Positions 1 to 7,986 of a stretch of DNA of 64,000 bases are shown in pieces. Made by a program: the position numbers and the translations under genes. The notes under the pieces were generated by a model. It saw only the letters and a program-made list of their open reading frames with translations, was not told the origin of the DNA and searched no databases. Position 1 is the first letter of the stretch. Each line of letters starts with the position of its first letter. Source of the stretch: Embleya sp040629175 (lineage in GTDB: Bacteria; Actinomycetota; Actinomycetes; Streptomycetales; Streptomycetaceae); assembly GCF_040629175.1 (NCBI RefSeq), contig NZ_JBEXUX010000026.1, positions 62,001 to 126,000 of the forward strand. The letters run 5' to 3'.

Positions 1-500
1 GGTGACGGTGCCCAAGGCCACCGCGACAGCGCGGCATACGACCGCGTGATCGCCACCTACGCCGTCGACCCACGTCCCCTGGACGTGGGTCGAGCGGCTG
101 CGCCCGGGTGGCGATCTGGGTTTCCCCTGGGGCCGGTTGGGGCATTTCGCCGTGACCGTCGGCGCTGACGGCCGCTCGGCGACAGTTCATGCCGGCCTGC
201 GGCATCGCCCCTGTCCCGGAGTTCGACGAGGTCTGCGCCGGCCGCGCCGCGGACGACGAACGCTTCCTCGCCCGCGACGTGGCACCGTTGCACACCGACC
301 GCGACCTGTTGTGGGCGTTGCGCGTCGCGCTGCCCGATGTCGTCTACGCCACGGACACCGACGAGGACGGTGTGACGTGTGGGTTCGCGACGACGCCGGA
401 TCGTGGGCGGTGGCGACCACGTTGCCCGACGGCCGGGTCCGCGCGAGTCAAGGCGGTGCGCGGTGCCGTTTCGCGTGTCCGGCCATCGGCTGTGTGGTGA
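1..500 (+). pseudogene. PIMT-like SAM methyltransferase remnant (copy 1), cut by the window edge
   Basis: Translated pieces in different frames match the carboxy half of the methyltransferase at 18638-20050. These are YDRVIATYAVD near base 45, VPWTWVERLRPGGDLG near 70-120, LGHFAVTVGADG near 130-180, then LLWALRVALPDV near 305-345 and VWVRDDAGSWAVATTLPDGR near 380-440. At least two or three frame changes are needed to join them, so the copy cannot be translated. The first lies at about base 70, where one extra base disturbs the VDRVP segment. The family is a protein-L-isoaspartate-methyltransferase-like enzyme with a carboxy-terminal extension. The amino half lies outside the window. It keeps a Trp codon (TGG) where the internal copy has TGA. 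Confidence 0.7.
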
Positions 501-662
501 CGCCCGGGCCGTGCGGTGACCTGCGCGGGCAACACGAATCCGGTACCTCTCCGGTGACATCCCGGATCGAGGCACCGGGCTTTTCCCCGGGTGGCCGAGG
601 CGGCCGGTGAGGGCGTGCGGCCACCGATGATGATCACCGTCGACGGGGGCCGAGGATTTTTC

Positions 663-1466
663 TCATGCCTGCTGTCCGGTGGTGAAGAAGTCGGCCAGGA
701 CGGGGGCGAGGGGTTCCGGGTGGATGTCGTGTTCCTGGCCGGGGAAGACGTGGAGGGCGAAGTTGTCGGCCAGTGCGGCGAGTTCCCGTGCCCCGGCCAG
801 CATCTGGGGTGCGCCCGCGTCCCCGCTGCCGACGAGGACGGGCACGGTCACCGACTGCCAGCGGTCGGCGGGCAGTGGCCGGCCGGACATGGTGTCGCCC
901 ATGACCTGGCCGTCGTAGGGCAGGGTGCGGGCGGTGGCCTCCATGCCGGCCCAGAAGGGGGCCTGCCGCATTCCGGCGACGGCTTCGGCGGGCATGCCGA
1001 CGGCCGCGGTCATGAAGTAGGCCACGGCATCTCCGTACGCGCCCTGCTTGACGAGTTTCGTCAGGTGGGCGACGTAGTCGGCGGGCAGCGGCGGGCGGCT
1101 GTCGTCGGTGATGAAGGGCGGTTCGTACAGGGCCAGGCGGGAGACGGCACTGCCTCGGGCCGCGGCCTCCAGTGCCAGTACGGCACCGGAGGACATGCCG
1201 AAGACCATCGCCTCGCCGCCCACGCGCTCGATCAGCGCGTCCAGGTCCTCGACCTCGCGCTGCACGTCGTACTCCGGGCCGTCCCCGCTGTCGCCGCGGC
1301 CGCGGCGGTCGTACGTGATCACCGTGAAGTGCTCGGCCAGCACAGCGGCGAGTCCGGCAAAAGCACCGCGCGTCATGAACGCACCGCCGACGAGAACGAC
1401 GGTGGGGCCCGAGCCCTGCTGCTCGTACGCGATGGCCGTGCCGTCGGCGGAGAACACCTTGTCCAT
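663..1466 (-). CDS. alpha/beta-fold hydrolase
   Basis: A 267-residue cytoplasmic alpha/beta hydrolase with no signal peptide. The nucleophile elbow is GMSSGA (Ser92), the oxyanion strand is VVLVGGAF near residues 23-30, and the late EHDIH motif supplies the catalytic His. Length and motifs fit the small hydrolase/haloperoxidase group. The substrate cannot be told from sequence. The ATG at 1464-1466 was chosen because GGAG lies about 8 bases upstream; longer readings run into the promoter region and the divergent gene. It is divergent from the TetR gene at 1608 and shares with it an intergenic palindrome, so TetR repression of this hydrolase is the likely regulation (inference). Confidence 0.88.
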   Translation of the reverse strand: MDKVFSADGTAIAYEQQGSGPTVVLVGGAFMTRGAFAGLAAVLAEHFTVITYDRRGRGDSGDGPEYDVQREVEDLDALIERVGGEAMVFGMSSGAVLALEAAARGSAVSRLALYEPPFITDDSRPPLPADYVAHLTKLVKQGAYGDAVAYFMTAAVGMPAEAVAGMRQAPFWAGMEATARTLPYDGQVMGDTMSGRPLPADRWQSVTVPVLVGSGDAGAPQMLAGARELAALADNFALHVFPGQEHDIHPEPLAPVLADFFTTGQQA

Positions 1467-1536
1467 GAGGAACCACTCCAGATTTCTACGCGGTACGCGG
1501 GGTCGAAAGCCCCCGAGTGCTCGGAACTGGACGGTA

Positions 1537-1570
1537 CAGTACCCAAACGAGTACTGGTCGGTCCAGTACT
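1537..1570. promoter_or_regulatory. candidate TetR operator
   Basis: Between the divergent hydrolase and TetR genes is a perfect inverted repeat, AGTACTGG (1550-1557), 5-base spacer, CCAGTACT (1563-1570). It is preceded by CAGTAC at 1537-1542, which pairs also with GTACTG at 1551-1556. Three spaced half-sites in a divergent promoter region suit binding of the adjacent TetR protein. Confidence 0.6.
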
Positions 1571-1607
1571 CTCCAGGAGAGCCGAGACGGATGAGAGGGA
1601 GTGGACG

Positions 1608-2276
1608 ATGGACAGTCGTTCCGTGCGCAAACACGAGGCGATCCTGGAGGCAGCGACCAGCGTTTTCCTGGACAAGGGGTACTCGGGGACGAGCATGGAC
1701 GACATCGCGAAACTGGCCGCGGTGTCCAAGCAGACCGTCTACAAACACTTCTCCGACAAGGAGAAGCTCTTCGCCGAGATCGTTCTGGCCACCACCGAAC
1801 GCATCGACAACCTGGTCGACTCGGTGGCCGACGTCCCAGCCGACGCCGACGACCTGGAAGAGAACCTGACCCGCCTCGCCCACCGACTCCTGACGACCCT
1901 CACCCAACCCCCGGTGATCCAACTGCGCCGCCTGATCATCGCCAACGCGGACACCTTCCCCGAACTGGGCGCCACCTGGTACGAACAAGGCTTCGAGCGC
2001 GTCCTGGTCACACTGGCAGTCACCTTCCGACGCCTCACCGACCAAGGACTCCTCAAGACCGACGACCCGATGCTGGCCGCCCACCACTTCGCCGGCCTGC
2101 TGCTGTGGATCCCGGTGAACCAGGCCATGTTCCGCGGCAACACCCGCAACACCGAGGCCGACCTCGACCGCTACGCCGCCGCCGGAATCCGCACCTTCCT
2201 CGCCGCCTACCGCTCACCGGGCGAAGCTCCGTCTCCCGTCTCCCGACCCCCTGCGCCCGAGTCCGGTCGCCGGTGA
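1608..2276 (+). CDS. TetR/AcrR family transcriptional regulator
   Basis: A 222-residue TetR repressor. The amino-terminal helix-turn-helix spans about residues 12-55, with recognition region SMDDIAKLAAVSKQTVYKHF, followed by the helical ligand/dimerisation domain of normal length (AefR-like C-terminal layout with PPVIQLRRLIIANAD near residues 100-115). The ATG at 1608 follows GAGGGAGTGG, a plausible ribosome site; upstream in-frame codons antisense the hydrolase and are not credible. It probably represses itself and the divergent alpha/beta hydrolase through the palindromes at 1537-1570. The ligand is unknown. Confidence 0.9.
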   Translation: MDSRSVRKHEAILEAATSVFLDKGYSGTSMDDIAKLAAVSKQTVYKHFSDKEKLFAEIVLATTERIDNLVDSVADVPADADDLEENLTRLAHRLLTTLTQPPVIQLRRLIIANADTFPELGATWYEQGFERVLVTLAVTFRRLTDQGLLKTDDPMLAAHHFAGLLLWIPVNQAMFRGNTRNTEADLDRYAAAGIRTFLAAYRSPGEAPSPVSRPPAPESGRR

Positions 2277-2564
2277 CGAGTTCGCCCCTCGCGTGACCGG
2301 GGCGGGCGGTGCGGCAGCGCGTACCGGCCGGGTGGTCCGCGCCTGAGTCGGATCACGGGTGGCCCGTTGTCGCCCGGCGCCGGGTCCTCGCACAGCGGCA
2401 GACCGCTTCGTGGACCAGTCGCGCAATCGGACGCGCCGCTTCTGTGCCAATGCGTGCGCGAGCCGGACCACGGTCGCGGCGCATCGGGCGCGAGCGGCGA
2501 AGAACCGTTAGGTCGTTTCCGGTGGATCGGTTCGGTTCGGCCGACGCCCCCGGGCGAACAGGTG

Positions 2565-3530
2565 TCACCAGGCCACGGCGGTCTTCCAGATCGTGTAGAA
2601 GATCCCGTCCGCGGCGCGGTCGAGGGCCGTCGGGTTGATGTTGGTGGTCGTGTCGCAGGACGAGTGGTGGCACGCGTCGAAGGGGCGGTTCGCGGTTCCG
2701 CCCCACTTGGCCGCCTGTGCCGACGACTTGATGCCGCGGGTGCCCGTCGTATACCCGGACGTGGGTATGCCGGCCTCCCGGAAGGGCACGTTGTCGGAAC
2801 GGCCGAATCCCTCGATGTTCTCCTCGGGGTACAGGTTCAGGGCGTTCCAGTACTGCCTCAGGGGCGCGGCCGTGGGCGACGAGACGCCGTCGACGAAGTA
2901 GCCGGCGTTGGTCGACCCGACGGCGTCGATGTTGTAGTAGGCGGTGATCGCGGCACGCTGGGACGCGGTGAGCGATTGCACGTACGACTTGGATCCATCG
3001 AAGCCCTGTTCGGTACCCGGCCACCAGATGAACCGCACACTCTCGGCCATGGCCGGGTCGGCCTGGGCCAGGGCGAGCGCGTTCTCCAGGAGGACGGCGG
3101 CACCGGAGCCGTTGTCGTTGATGCCGGGTCCGCCGAAGTCGTTGTCGAGATGGGCGCCGAACACGACGACCCGACGGTCCTCCGGGGCGTCCGGCGGCGG
3201 GGCCGGCCATTCGGCGGTCAGGTACGTGGCGGAGCGAACGCAGGGGACGCAGATCCGCTGTCGGACACTGATGCCCGCGCTCTGCAGCCTGCTCTGGATG
3301 TAGTCGCGCGACGCGTTGTATCCGTTGGTTCCGGTCACGCGATTGTTGCCGTACTGGGCGGCTATCGCCTGGAGTCGGGCCAGGTGCGACTGGACTTGGG
3401 CGACGTTGATGTCCGGTGGCGAGGTCCCGGCCGCCGGCGCCGACGCGGCGGCGGTTGGTGTGGTCATCGAGACCACCAGGGCGGCGACCGCTGCCGTGAC
3501 GGTCGCGATCGTCTGCGTTCTGCGGTTCAT
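2565..3530 (-). CDS. secreted M28-family aminopeptidase-like protein
   Basis: A 321-residue exported peptidase of the M28 di-zinc family (Streptomyces griseus aminopeptidase type). Residues 1-35 form a signal peptide (MNRR, hydrophobic stretch, AAASA). Metal ligands are visible as His127 and Asp139 (GAHLDND...GINDNGSG), Asp202 (YYNIDAVG) and the late CHHSSCDT motif. The segment usually written WWGAEELG reads WWPGTEQG here. The zinc-binding Glu (174) is kept, but the preceding general-base Glu is Thr173. It may therefore be weak, inactive or altered. Start chosen at MNRRTQ because the signal peptide begins there; longer frames lack one. It stands alone. Confidence 0.88.
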   Translation of the reverse strand: MNRRTQTIATVTAAVAALVVSMTTPTAAASAPAAGTSPPDINVAQVQSHLARLQAIAAQYGNNRVTGTNGYNASRDYIQSRLQSAGISVRQRICVPCVRSATYLTAEWPAPPPDAPEDRRVVVFGAHLDNDFGGPGINDNGSGAAVLLENALALAQADPAMAESVRFIWWPGTEQGFDGSKSYVQSLTASQRAAITAYYNIDAVGSTNAGYFVDGVSSPTAAPLRQYWNALNLYPEENIEGFGRSDNVPFREAGIPTSGYTTGTRGIKSSAQAAKWGGTANRPFDACHHSSCDTTTNINPTALDRAADGIFYTIWKTAVAW

Positions 3531-3867
3531 CGAGGCTCCTCGAAGTGGAAGACGTACCTCGATCACGATTCCGGCCGGAGGTGGGCATCGGAAGCGTGCC
3601 CGAGCCGAGACCAGGCTCGCACCGGGCGCGTGGCTCCCGCAGGACACCCGGTACGGCCGGCAAGAATCGGCACACCCCTACTCCGGGCGCGCCTCGACAT
3701 CCGTCGGGGTCCCGGAGCACGTTCCCGTCGAGACACCGGCGTCCCCGGGGGTGTGGGGGACGTGGAGTCGTCCCGAACTCCGAGCAACCCGGGCGGGATT
3801 CGTACGAGACCATGGGCCCCGACGGCCGACAGCCGCGGCCCGGATGTCCGCGATCGTGTCTTCGGCG
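3531..3867. other. no gene seen
   Basis: 337 bases upstream of the M28 gene. Open frames here are GC-rich shadows without recognisable protein signal. The M28 promoter should lie in the first 100 bases (GAGGAGCC at about 3533-3540 is its ribosome site). Confidence 0.5.
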
Positions 3868-4260
3868 TCAGTCCCAGACCAGGGACACGACTCGGTGGCC
3901 TTCGGGGTTGTCGGGAAGATCCGTGAACCGGTCGAGCCGGTGGACGAATCCTTCGATCACCCCGTCGGCGCACAAGGATTCGTGATCCACGCGGCGTTCG
4001 ATCTCCCACGTCTCGGCGCTCGTGCAGAGGGCGACGGCCTCGGCCATGATGTCGTCGCGACAGACGAGGTCGTCGTGCGGTTCCACACGGATCCACGCGA
4101 CGTCGGGCGCCTCCTGGAGAACGCGCAACCGTCGGTGGATCTCCGCCAGTTCGGGGCGCCCATCGGCGGGCCGGTCCGCCTCCCATCGGTTGGGGGCGAG
4201 GGAGTCCTGCGCGTCGTTGCCGACGAAGAACTCGTCGAGTGTGAGCAGCGGGAGCGCTCC
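3868..4260 (-). pseudogene. conserved-looking hypothetical, 5' end lost
   Basis: About 130 in-frame codons read LTLDEFFVGNDAQDSLAPNR, then a helical stretch with RRLRVLQEAPDVAWIRVEP, and finish GHRVVSLVWD before a stop at 3868. Amino acid use is clearly protein-like, unlike the other frames. There is no credible start or ribosome site: upstream the frame loses coding character at about 4260, where the sequence turns into a PLP decarboxylase fragment in another frame. I read this as the 3' part of a small hypothetical gene joined to an unrelated remnant. Function not recognised. Confidence 0.5.
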
Positions 4261-4705
4261 GCAGCCGGATCCCCGGGACCTCGCTGCGGACCACGTCGTG
4301 CGCGGCGGACAGGTCGTCGATCGTCTGCGTCCGGCTGTCGCCGGCGTACGCGACCACCGCCATCACACGGCCGTCGTACGCGCGCAGGGCGCGGCGAAGC
4401 GCGGCCAGGTCGTACCGGTAGTCGGTCACCGGGACTTCGAGCAGGGCGTCGCCGCAGCCGAGCCATCCCAGGGCGCCCTTGACGCTGTACTGGCCGATCC
4501 CGGCGGGGACGACGAGCTTGAATCGGCCCGGGTCGCGGACGCCCTCGCGCATGGTGCCGGGTGCGGCGTGATCGCGCGCGAGCATCATTGCCACAGCGTT
4601 GCTGCCCGAGCCGCCCTGGGTCAGGACGCCGCCCACGTCCCACACGTGGAGGCGCACGGCTCGACCCCGCGCCCTGCCGCAGCCGGTCGACATCAAGACA
4701 GCGGC
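4261..4705 (-). pseudogene. PLP-dependent (group II-type) decarboxylase fragment
   Basis: The translation contains GGVLTQGGSGSNAVAMMLAR, then GQYSVKGALGWLGCGD and VMAVVAYAGDSRTQTIDDL. These match the cofactor-binding core of glutamate/tyrosine/DOPA decarboxylase-like enzymes (GGxxSN, HxSxxKA and TAGTTxxGAxD regions). The amino third and the whole carboxy half with the PLP lysine are absent, and the frame runs directly into unrelated sequence at about 4260. It is a both-ends-truncated relic. Confidence 0.65.
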
Positions 4706-4733
4706 TTCGCCCGGCACCATGTTTGCAGCCCGG

Positions 4734-5222
4734 TCAGAATCCAGGACAGATGTGCTTGCGGACGACGGCCAACACGAGCTTGGCTTTCGCAGCGCCCATC
4801 GGTCCGTTCGGCGTGGTGAACCGCTGGTCGACGAGTTCGATCAGCTTCGGGTCGTCGCCGGGCCACTGCTTGATCGAGGTGCATTGGTCGCGCCCGCGGC
4901 TGACGGCGCGGTCTGCCTTGCCGTTGACGATGGCCGGGTCGATGGCGTCAAGGTCGGCCACGTACTTGGCTTGGGTGGCTGCGTCGGGCTTGGGGACGGC
5001 AACTGCTGCACCGGGTGCCGCGGCTGTGGTTGTACCGGCTTCGGCCTTCGTGGTCGGCGCAGCAGGGCTGCTTGCCTTGGGCGTGTCCGGGGTGACCGTG
5101 GCGGGTCCCGCGGCTTTGACCTTGTTGGTCTTGTCGTCGTCTCCGTTGCCGCTGCAGCCGGTGGCGAACAGGACCGCCGCCGCCAGGGTTGCTGCGGCGG
5201 CGTGTCGGGTGATGCGCTGCAC
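4734..5222 (-). CDS. DUF732-like lipoprotein
   Basis: A 162-residue exported lipoprotein. The signal peptide ends in the lipobox LFATGC, giving lipidated Cys23, followed by a Thr/Ala/Pro-rich linker (about residues 40-90). The compact carboxy domain has two cysteines, in RDQCTSIKQ and in RKHICPGF, the spacing and ending seen in DUF732 proteins of actinobacteria. The role of that domain is not known. The GTG start at 5220-5222 is set by GGGGG 4-5 bases upstream and by the signal peptide starting there. It is divergent from a small membrane ORF at 5237. Confidence 0.82.
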   Translation of the reverse strand: MQRITRHAAAATLAAAVLFATGCSGNGDDDKTNKVKAAGPATVTPDTPKASSPAAPTTKAEAGTTTAAAPGAAVAVPKPDAATQAKYVADLDAIDPAIVNGKADRAVSRGRDQCTSIKQWPGDDPKLIELVDQRFTTPNGPMGAAKAKLVLAVVRKHICPGF

Positions 5223-5236
5223 TGTGCCCCCAGAGT

Positions 5237-5458
5237 GTGTGTTCCCTGGTAGACCGGCGGCGCGGTCGGAAGGTTGTACGGCGGTGCCGGATCGGGCTCG
5301 CCGATGCACCGCCTGGTCGAGGCGGCAACCGAAGCACGACGCGTCTGGAACGCTCGGAGCCCTGGGCGCACTTCGGCCGCGACGTCGCTGTTCAGGTTGT
5401 CGGCAGCTTGATTGCGGTGGGCCTGTTGGGTCTGGTCGCGTACCTGTTGGCCAGGTAG
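5237..5458 (+). CDS. possible small membrane protein
   Basis: A 73-codon frame whose last 25 residues (VAVQVVGSLIAVGLLGLVAY plus LLAR) form one convincing transmembrane helix ending in a positive residue, followed at once by a strong hairpin at 5470-5502. The amino part up to about residue 38 is Arg-rich and less convincing, and no good ribosome site was found. The true start may be internal, or this may be the tail of a lost gene. No family recognised. Confidence 0.35.
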   Translation: MCSLVDRRRGRKVVRRCRIGLADAPPGRGGNRSTTRLERSEPWAHFGRDVAVQVVGSLIAVGLLGLVAYLLAR

Positions 5459-5469
5459 GCCGGACGCAC

Positions 5470-5502
5470 GACGGCCCCGAGTCGGGTCGGCTCGGGGCCG
5501 TC
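5470..5502. terminator. hairpin terminator
   Basis: GACGGCCCCGAG (5470-5481), 9-base loop, CTCGGGGCCGTC (5491-5502): a perfect 12-bp stem, GC-rich and without a T tract, as is usual in high-GC actinobacteria. It lies 11 bases past the small membrane ORF and before the convergent lectin gene, so it may serve both directions. Confidence 0.7.
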
Positions 5503-5579
5503 GGTGGTGTATGGGTATGCCAATTACACGGGCTGTGGACCACCGACTCCGGGGCTGCCGGCCGTGTCGTGCAAGATTT

Positions 5580-6131
5580 CTACGGATAGACCGTCCCGTA
5601 CCACCTCTGATTTTCGCCGCCATGGCACGTCCACTGTCCGGCTGCGTCACCGTCTCCGGTTCCCCAGGAAAGGATTTCGAGACATTTATCAGAATTTGCG
5701 TTGACTATATCTTCACCATCTGAATTATGTGGAATTGCACGCCATTCTTGAGTTCGTGATCCATTGCACTCCCACTGGCCTGCCGGGGCGCCGTCGTCCG
5801 TCCGGTCGCCGCGAATCTCCAGACACAATCCGGAATTGACGTTTACGAGCGTGTAGTACCCGTTGGGGCCGTACTTTGCTATCCAATTCTGTGTATGCGA
5901 GTGGTTGCATTCCCACTGGCCTGCCGGGGCGCCGTTGTCCGTCCGGTCGCCGCGAATCTCCAGGCATCTTTGTGAAAAAACATTCTTGAACGTATGCGTT
6001 TTCCACACGATGATTGGGGCGGTGCCACCGGGGGCTGGGTCGGCGGTGGAGGGCGTGGCCATCATGGTTGTGGCCAAGGCGAGAGCACCCATTGCGCCAA
6101 GCGGGGCCCGCAAGAATCTGATTGACGGCAT
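5580..6131 (-). CDS. secreted ricin-type (beta-trefoil) lectin domain protein
   Basis: A 183-residue exported protein. A signal peptide (about residues 1-31, ending STADPAP) is followed by a single RICIN domain with three repeats: two near-identical units CLEIRGDRTD(N/D)GAPAGQ plus WECN and a third, CLEILSWGTGDGDAAGQW. Each carries the QxW-type signature (TQNW, TQEW, NQRW). Such domains bind carbohydrate; no catalytic domain is attached, so it is a stand-alone secreted lectin or a piece of a larger enzyme family. The ATG at 6129-6131 has AGGAGA upstream. The gene is markedly richer in A/T than its neighbours, suggesting recent acquisition. Confidence 0.88.
   Translation of the reverse strand: MPSIRFLRAPLGAMGALALATTMMATPSTADPAPGGTAPIIVWKTHTFKNVFSQRCLEIRGDRTDNGAPAGQWECNHSHTQNWIAKYGPNGYYTLVNVNSGLCLEIRGDRTDDGAPAGQWECNGSRTQEWRAIPHNSDGEDIVNANSDKCLEILSWGTGDGDAAGQWTCHGGENQRWYGTVYP
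5764..5963. repeat. 59-bp direct repeat inside the lectin gene
   Basis: Bases 5764-5822 and 5905-5963 are identical except for two positions, offset by 141 bases (47 codons). They encode the first two ricin repeats. Near identity at silent positions points to recent internal duplication or gene conversion. Confidence 0.85.
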
Positions 6132-6527
6132 CGTGAAGTCTCCTTGGGTCAGATCAGATCCTTTACCAGGCAATACATGCGCGATAGTGCCATCTCAGCC
6201 AACTGGCTGTGACAGTCAGCCGGAGCCGGGTCCGGCGCGGATGCGGTCCTGCTCTGCCCTGCAAGAACAGTGACAGTGAGCTGCCGGCCCACGTGCCCTC
6301 CTGCGGCCGGAGAGGCCGGAGAGGCCGGACAGGCAGGACCGGGACATCAACCCCCGCACGGCGCAGCTCACTTCTTGGACCAGGTCGGGGACGCGGCCCG
6401 TGCGCGGCGCCCCGTCGCGAAACCAGGGGTGGCACGATCGCCCCGGGCCGACCGCACCGGGCGGCCCTTGAGCCCGACCCGAAACCGGCTCGAGGAGCCC
6501 ACCGCCACGCAACGGGTCCCGCCGGCG
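6132..6527. other. no gene seen
   Basis: 396 bases upstream of the lectin gene. It holds the lectin promoter region and a short GGCCGGAGA direct repeat at about 6305-6325; nothing else with coding character. Confidence 0.45.
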
Positions 6528-6646
6528 GCCGAGTTTCGGGACCTTGAGGCCGAGGCGTTCGACGAGGATCGCCGGGCGTTGGAGGTAAGGGACGTCCAAC
6601 AGTGATCGGCCTTCGAGCCACCTTACGTCGAACAGCAAGGTGAACA
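6528..6646 (-). pseudogene. ATP-dependent DNA ligase fragment
   Basis: About 40 codons read FTLLFDVRWLEGRSLLDVPY then LQRPAILVERLGL. This matches the segment of LigC/LigD-type ATP-dependent DNA ligases that follows the adenylation motifs (FDLLWLDGRSLLxLPYxxRR pattern). Nothing of the adenylated-lysine motif or of the OB domain is found beside it, so this is a small relic. Confidence 0.55.
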
Positions 6647-6867
6647 AGTTTGTGGATTCCCGTGCTCGAACGAGGATGAACCCGTGCGCGCGGGATCCGA
6701 TGACGTGATTCGCGGGGCGGGTTCGAGGCCATGGATCGTTCGCTCGCGGGCCGCCCGTTGCACACCGATGGCGCGCTGCCCGAGAGGAATCCGGCCTGCG
6801 GGAACGGCGTCGGTCGCGACGGGTCGCCGGTCGTCCCGCCGGGTTGAGACAGGGAAACTCAGGCCGA

Positions 6868-7629
6868 TCACGGGCCCAACCGCGCTCCGGCAGCGGCCCG
6901 TAGCGCTGGTGTCTCCATCGGGTCGTCGCGGAGTACGGCGATACGGTGCAGGGTCTGCGGGTGGCGGGGTGCCGAGGCGATGGCCGGCAGCCGTGCCCGT
7001 TCCTCACAGTCCCCGAGCGACTCGGTGTATGCGTCGTCCAAGCCGGACGGGTCGATCGCGGCGATCGCTTTCAGGTAGTCGGCGCGCTCGTACGAGTGCG
7101 GGGTGTGCCGCCAGTAGCGCCAGAGGACGGGCACGGCGTCGGCGGCTTCGGGGCCGAAGCGGGCCAGTCTCTTCGCCGTGGTGTCGGGACCGCACCAGGC
7201 GCGGGCCTTCCACTGTTCGGTGAGTTCGGCCACGAGCCCCGGTAGCGCCCTCGGGCCCGGGGTGGTCGGCCGGCACGTCCGTCCCCCGCCGGGCCGGCCA
7301 CTCCCGCCGTCCACGGCCCACCCCCGTGCCGCCGGCACGGCGAGGGATCCGAGGCGGTCGACCGCCCGCCGGAGCAGGGGCAGGGGTCGGCGGCCGTCCG
7401 GGGTTCCGAGCGAGGGCACGAGCGGGATCAACCGCTCGGCCGGCTCCCGCCCGGCCAGGGCACGCAGCGCATCGATCTTCACGTCGAACTCCGTGCCGTC
7501 GGCGGCCGGCAGGGCCGGCAGCTGCTCGTCGCTCAGCCCGCCAAGGGACGGCCGCGGAGGAAATCGCCGGCCCGGCACCCCGATCCCGAAGCGGCTCCAC
7601 GGCTGCAAAGACGACCACGGAACATGCAC
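6868..7629 (-). CDS. HEAT-repeat-like hypothetical protein, possibly decayed
   Basis: The frame gives up to 253 residues. The carboxy 130 are clearly protein-like: paired helices such as GPEAADAVPVLWRYWRHTPH and YLKAIAAIDPSGLDDAY, an arrangement typical of HEAT-type repeats in actinobacterial cytoplasmic proteins. The middle (about residues 100-125, PGGGRTCRPTTPGP) loses coding character and resembles a frameshifted repeat, and the amino end lacks a clear ribosome site. It may therefore be a truncated or frameshifted remnant of a longer repeat protein. No function can be assigned. Confidence 0.45.
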   Translation of the reverse strand: MHVPWSSLQPWSRFGIGVPGRRFPPRPSLGGLSDEQLPALPAADGTEFDVKIDALRALAGREPAERLIPLVPSLGTPDGRRPLPLLRRAVDRLGSLAVPAARGWAVDGGSGRPGGGRTCRPTTPGPRALPGLVAELTEQWKARAWCGPDTTAKRLARFGPEAADAVPVLWRYWRHTPHSYERADYLKAIAAIDPSGLDDAYTESLGDCEERARLPAIASAPRHPQTLHRIAVLRDDPMETPALRAAAGARLGP

Positions 7630-7986
7630 CTCCCCGCTCCAGCGTGTCGTGGCAGGCGTAGGACAGGGTGCGGGACGTCTCGTCGTGATAGCTCATCACG
7701 CCTGACCCTGCCTGCCTGGGGGCGCGGTTGTCATGTGAGATCGGCCCGAGCCACGGGACGCAGTCGTCTCAGCGGCTCGGGGCGCCGGGCCACTCTGCGT
7801 CTCCTGCGGTCCATTTGAACTGAACCGGCTGCCCCGCCGCCTATTCCGCACGACCGAATTCCGAACCTACCGACACTCGGCTACGTGTGGGTCGCCCGGC
7901 CGTGGATCACCGCACGCGCGGGAGGGCTTTGTCGGGATGGGCGGCCCGCACGTACTTCACCGCCGTACCCGTGTGGATACCGCGCG
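7630..7986. other. no gene seen
   Basis: 357 bases between the HEAT-like frame and the end of the MerR gene, with no frame of protein-like composition on either strand. Confidence 0.45.

Noticed and set aside
5764..5963. possible CRISPR-like direct repeats
   Set aside because: Only two copies, 141 bases apart, lying in frame within the lectin domain; they are protein repeats.
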